A DNA stretch of 9,455 bases, from the NCBI GenBank assembly GCA_040902585.1, contig JBBDXA010000012.1, positions 1 through 9,455 of the forward strand, in the 5' to 3' direction. Positions 6,455-9,455 of the stretch are shown piece by piece. The notes below the pieces were generated by a model, which ran no database searches, was not told the DNA's origin, and was given only the letters and a program-made list of their open reading frames with translations. Origin of the DNA: JBBDXA01 sp040902585. GTDB taxonomy: Bacteria; Planctomycetota; Phycisphaerae; Phycisphaerales; Phycisphaeraceae. The position numbers were made by a program, and so were the translations under genes. Positions within the stretch are counted from its first letter, which is position 1; each line of letters starts with the position of its first letter.

Positions 6455-6461
6455 AGTTCAC

Positions 6462-6467
6462 AAAGGA
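6462..6467 (+). promoter_or_regulatory. Ribosome-binding site deciding the start at 6474
   Basis: AAAGGA is followed by three consecutive in-frame ATG codons at 6468, 6471 and 6474. Only the third has a normal spacer (six bases). Another in-frame ATG at 6435 lies inside the preceding sulfatase gene and would put 13 charged residues before the signal peptide. Confidence 0.6.
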
Positions 6468-6473
6468 ATGATG

Positions 6474-8918
6474 ATGCACATTCGCTCGACCCTTGTGTTG
6501 TTGATCGCCTGCTCTCTTCTCGCGCCCTGCGCGCAGGCGGAAGAGGCGCCGAGTCCGCGATGGCTCTGGTCCACCGCGCACGCGGTGCCGAAGGAAACCA
6601 CAAGCGAAGGCAGCGGGTATTTTTCCATCATCGAAGGTAAGGATGGCCGCATCTATGTCGGGTCCGCAAAGTATGGACACAATGCCTACCTTGTGGCCTT
6701 TGATCCGAAGGCCGCGGATTTCAAAGTCGTGGTCGATGCTCACAAGGAGATCGGCACCAACGCCACTGGCTTTGCCGCGCAGGCGAAGTTTCACACCCGC
6801 AACAACGTCGGCGAAAGCGGCCGCATATACCTCGGCACCAAGCAGGGTTACCCGAAGGATGGCGAGTCGCGCGATGACTACCTCGGCGGGTACCCGATGG
6901 TCTTCGACCCGGCGACAGGCAAGACGCGGGTGTATGACATTCCCGTCAAGCATCAGGGCATCATCAGCGTCACGCCTGATGAGTCGCGCGGTATTGCCTA
7001 CGTGTCAACCTGTTCGGATGAACGCCCGATCGAGAGCACGCACTTTCTCATTCTCGATCTGGCCAAGGGCACGTATCGCGACCTGATGGACTGCCGGCAC
7101 ATGTATGCGTTCATCGTGGTTGATTATCTGGGCCGGGCGTATCACCCGATCCTCGGCGGCGAGATCGCGCGGTACGACCCGCGCACGGACAAGCTCGCGC
7201 GGTTGAAACAGACGATCGACGGCAAGCCGCCGACATCCGAGTCGCTGCTCGCGCATCCTCAAAGCCATCCGATCAACTGGGACATGTCGCCTGATCGCAA
7301 GACGCTCTACAGCGTGGCCATGAGCGGTAATCAGCTTTACAGCTACGACCTCACTGCCCAAGGCGATGTGCTCGTCGGCCGCAGTCATGGCAAGTTGATC
7401 GCGGATGCGGAGTCGACTGATTGTCGCGCCATGTGCGTCGGGCCTGACGGCGTGGGGTGGGCAGGCGTGGCGGCGAAGTTCAAAGGTGTTGGTCAGCGGT
7501 TGCATCTGGTCAGCTTCAAGCCGGGCACGCAAGGGCCGATCGATCACGGGCCGATCGCCATCCGCAATCCTGACTACACGACATTCACCGGTGGCCGGGG
7601 CGGGGCGCTGCCCTGGCATCACGGTGTGCATCGCAGCGGTGATGGCGCGCTGCTTCCGCGTTATGTGATCATGGGCATCTGTGCCGCGCGTGATGGGACG
7701 ATCTATCTCACCACGATTTATCCGTTCACGCTGCACGCGATCCGACTTCCGAAAGTCGCCGCCGTCGTCACCGAATATCGGCACAACTCCCATGCCGATG
7801 TCATCGCCAGTCGCCTGCTTCAGACCCACACGCTCGACGGCAAAGGCCCGCGCCCGCAGTTGCAGCTCGCTTCGCTTTTTGCGGATCAGCGACCTGAAAA
7901 GGATCTGAGCGAACCTTTCTCGAAGCGCTACCAGGTGCCGCGATATGAAAAGATCGCCGATGCCCTCACGCTGGGCACGGGCAAGCTCGCGGTCGATGGC
8001 GTGCTGCTCATCGCCGAGCACGGCAAGTACCCCGACTCGGACACCGGCTCGACGATGTATCCCAAGCGCCGCCTGTTCGAAGAGGTGATCGAAGTCTTCA
8101 AGACGAGCGATCGCGTGGTGCCCGTGTTCTTCGACAAGCACCTGTCAGACAACTGGCAGGATGCGAAGTGGATCTACGACACGGCCAAGGCGATGAAGGT
8201 GCCGATGATCGCGGGCTCTTCGGTGCCGCTGCTGTGGCGCTATCCGCCTGCGGATGTGAAGCGCGGCGCGAAGCTCGATCAGATCGTCGTCGTCTCTTAT
8301 CACCGCCTCGATGCGTATGGTTTTCACGCGCTGGAAGTCGTGCAGGCTCTCGCGGAGCAAAGGCATGGCGGCGAGACGGGCGTGAAGGCGGTGCAGTGCC
8401 TGACGGGCGAAGCGGTGTGGAAGGCGGGAAATGAAGGCAAGTACGATCGCGCGCTGCTCGATGCAGCGCTCGCGCGTTTGAAGGATCGGCCGATCCCGCA
8501 AGGCAAGCGCATCGAAGACCTGGTGCGCGAGCCGGTGCTCTTCACGCTGGAATATGAAGACGGCCTAATCGCGCATGTGTTCACGTTGAATCATGCCGTG
8601 AGTCAGTGGGCCGGTGCCTGGAAGTATGCGGAGGATAAGAAGATCGAATCGACCTTGTTCTGGACGCAAGAGCAGCGGCCGTTCTCGCACTTTTCCCTGT
8701 TGATGGATGGCATCGAAAAGCTGATGCACACGGGTGAAGCGCCCTGGCCCCTGGAGCGCACGCTGCTGACGACCGGCGCGCTCGATGCCTTGCTGAATTC
8801 CAGGAAACAGGGCGGCAAGCGGATTCAGACGCCGCACCTTCGCATACCTTATAAGAGCAACTGGCGCTGGCGCGAGCCGCCTGAGCCGGCGAAGGGTCGG
8901 CCGCTGAACGGTCAATGA
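6474..8918 (+). CDS. Secreted fusion: N-terminal beta-propeller, C-terminal Gfo/Idh/MocA-like domain
   Basis: The product is 814 residues from the start at 6474. A Sec signal peptide (about 1-22, ending AQA-EE) has no twin arginine and no proper lipobox. Residues about 28-425 contain repeated blade-like segments (GKDGRIYVGS, SGRIYLGT, RGIAYVST, LGRAYHP, RKTLYSVA, DGTIYLTT), indicating a beta-propeller of the YVTN/SMP-30/PQQ-like kind. From about 427 the protein becomes Gfo/Idh/MocA-like: a Rossmann-style first strand (VAAVVTEYRHNSHADV), a second strand ending in Asp471, FFDKHLSDNWQDAKWIYDTA (553-572) at the place of the family's EKP motif, and DAYGFHALEVVQ (613-624) where catalytic residues usually sit. 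The GxGxxG loop is replaced by TEYRHNSH, so NAD(P) binding is doubtful. Its place among sulfatases suggests a role in sugar or glycan processing; the reaction is unknown. Confidence 0.92.
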   Translation: MHIRSTLVLLIACSLLAPCAQAEEAPSPRWLWSTAHAVPKETTSEGSGYFSIIEGKDGRIYVGSAKYGHNAYLVAFDPKAADFKVVVDAHKEIGTNATGFAAQAKFHTRNNVGESGRIYLGTKQGYPKDGESRDDYLGGYPMVFDPATGKTRVYDIPVKHQGIISVTPDESRGIAYVSTCSDERPIESTHFLILDLAKGTYRDLMDCRHMYAFIVVDYLGRAYHPILGGEIARYDPRTDKLARLKQTIDGKPPTSESLLAHPQSHPINWDMSPDRKTLYSVAMSGNQLYSYDLTAQGDVLVGRSHGKLIADAESTDCRAMCVGPDGVGWAGVAAKFKGVGQRLHLVSFKPGTQGPIDHGPIAIRNPDYTTFTGGRGGALPWHHGVHRSGDGALLPRYVIMGICAARDGTIYLTTIYPFTLHAIRLPKVAAVVTEYRHNSHADVIASRLLQTHTLDGKGPRPQLQLASLFADQRPEKDLSEPFSKRYQVPRYEKIADALTLGTGKLAVDGVLLIAEHGKYPDSDTGSTMYPKRRLFEEVIEVFKTSDRVVPVFFDKHLSDNWQDAKWIYDTAKAMKVPMIAGSSVPLLWRYPPADVKRGAKLDQIVVVSYHRLDAYGFHALEVVQALAEQRHGGETGVKAVQCLTGEAVWKAGNEGKYDRALLDAALARLKDRPIPQGKRIEDLVREPVLFTLEYEDGLIAHVFTLNHAVSQWAGAWKYAEDKKIESTLFWTQEQRPFSHFSLLMDGIEKLMHTGEAPWPLERTLLTTGALDALLNSRKQGGKRIQTPHLRIPYKSNWRWREPPEPAKGRPLNGQ

Positions 8919-8941
8919 GTGGAACACATCCTCGCTGTGAC

Positions 8942-8946
8942 GGAGG
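8942..8946 (+). promoter_or_regulatory. Shine-Dalgarno for the partial gene at 8955
   Basis: GGAGG eight bases before the ATG at 8955, 24 bases after the stop of the fusion gene. It supports this start, which opens directly into a signal peptide. Confidence 0.75.
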
Positions 8947-8954
8947 CAAATCTG

Positions 8955-9455
8955 ATGAGATGGAATTCCTTTTCAATCGTATTGTTCGGCGCGATCATCG
9001 TCTTCGCGCCGCTCGCTTCGCTTCGTGCTGAAGAATCCATCTGGCTGGAAGCGGAACATTTGAAAGGCATTCGCGGGTACTGCTGGCCGATGGGGCGGCC
9101 GGACATGAAGAAGACCGCGGGCCACTGGGGCCTGAGCGGGCCGGGCTGGGCCGCCGAGTGGACGCAGGGCGGCGAGAGCGGTTTCCTTTCCATCGCCACC
9201 GCCGCGGATGATGACAAGGCCGTCGCCACGGCTCAGATCGATGTGCCCATCGACGGCCGCTACTTCATCTGGGTGCGCTACGGCGACTGGCGCGAGGCGA
9301 CTGAACGCTTCACCGTGAAGATCGAGCAAGAGGGGCGCGATGCGTGGAGCGGGGAGTACGGTCAGCGCGCGATCGTGGAAGAAGACAACGAGATGAAACT
9401 CTACTGGAACTGGGCTTTCGCCTGGGACCAGCGCGCGGTCGACCTGAAAAAAGGC
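8955..9455 (+). CDS. Secreted carbohydrate-binding-like protein, truncated by the window end
   Basis: The frame is open for 167 codons from the ATG at 8955 to the last base, with no stop, so the gene continues beyond the window. A signal peptide spans about residues 1-25 (ASLRAEE). The mature part begins SIWLEAEHLKG and contains GHWGLSGPGWAAEW (57-70) and GRYFIWVRYGDW (98-109). A 'W-x-E-A-E ... G-x-Y-x-x-W-V-R-Y' layout is typical of beta-sandwich modules of the carbohydrate-binding or galactose-binding-like kind. I recall similar N-terminal regions in large planctomycete proteins, possibly ahead of an FAD-dependent oxidoreductase domain, but nothing beyond the first domain is visible. It lies 36 bases after the fusion gene, on the same strand, and is probably in the same operon. 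The domain type is inferred from pattern only. Confidence 0.85.
   Translation, partial: MRWNSFSIVLFGAIIVFAPLASLRAEESIWLEAEHLKGIRGYCWPMGRPDMKKTAGHWGLSGPGWAAEWTQGGESGFLSIATAADDDKAVATAQIDVPIDGRYFIWVRYGDWREATERFTVKIEQEGRDAWSGEYGQRAIVEEDNEMKLYWNWAFAWDQRAVDLKKG

Noticed and set aside
7005..8141. A 378-codon minus-strand frame opposite the propeller-oxidoreductase-like gene.
   Set aside because: It is antisense to a gene with signal peptide, blade repeats and a recognisable C-terminal domain; no ribosome site or domain supports it.

Overview
The window looks like part of a secreted polysaccharide- or glycan-processing gene cluster from a moderately GC-rich environmental bacterium. Planctomycetota is the most likely source; Verrucomicrobiota or a relative is possible. 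This rests on four type I sulfatases of different subtypes side by side, a signal peptide on each complete gene, and a secreted protein with a Gfo/Idh/MocA-like domain. That domain family is one I associate with planctomycetes from memory. No taxonomic marker gene is present.

Layout: positions 1-52 may hold the very end of an upstream plus-strand gene (weakly supported). Positions 53-262 are a repeat-rich gap. Three sulfatase genes run on the minus strand, in transcription order 4762-3371, 3286-1784 and 1723-263, with gaps of 84 and 60 bases. A 240-base divergent region (4763-5002) separates them from a plus-strand set: a fourth sulfatase (5003-6454), a predicted exported two-domain protein with an N-terminal beta-propeller and a C-terminal Gfo/Idh/MocA-like domain (6474-8918), and a secreted carbohydrate-binding-like protein cut by the window end (8955 onward). 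The plus-strand genes are tightly packed (19 and 36 bases) and probably form one operon.

All four sulfatases keep the cysteine and arginine of the C-x-[P/A]-x-R signature, in which the cysteine becomes formylglycine. They differ at the other active-site positions, which suggests that they cut different sulfate esters or sulfamates on one or more sulfated glycans. No formylglycine-generating enzyme, anaerobic sulfatase-maturating enzyme, glycoside hydrolase, transporter or regulator is visible, so maturation and sugar uptake must be encoded elsewhere.

The most unusual gene product is the propeller-oxidoreductase-like fusion. It is predicted to be exported, and its Rossmann-like domain has lost the glycine-rich dinucleotide loop while keeping a Lys in the EKP-motif position. 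The second unusual theme is non-coding: every gap in the minus-strand half carries a different repeat or hairpin, including a 25-base inverted repeat, a heptamer array, a perfect 13-base inverted repeat and a 28-base inverted repeat.
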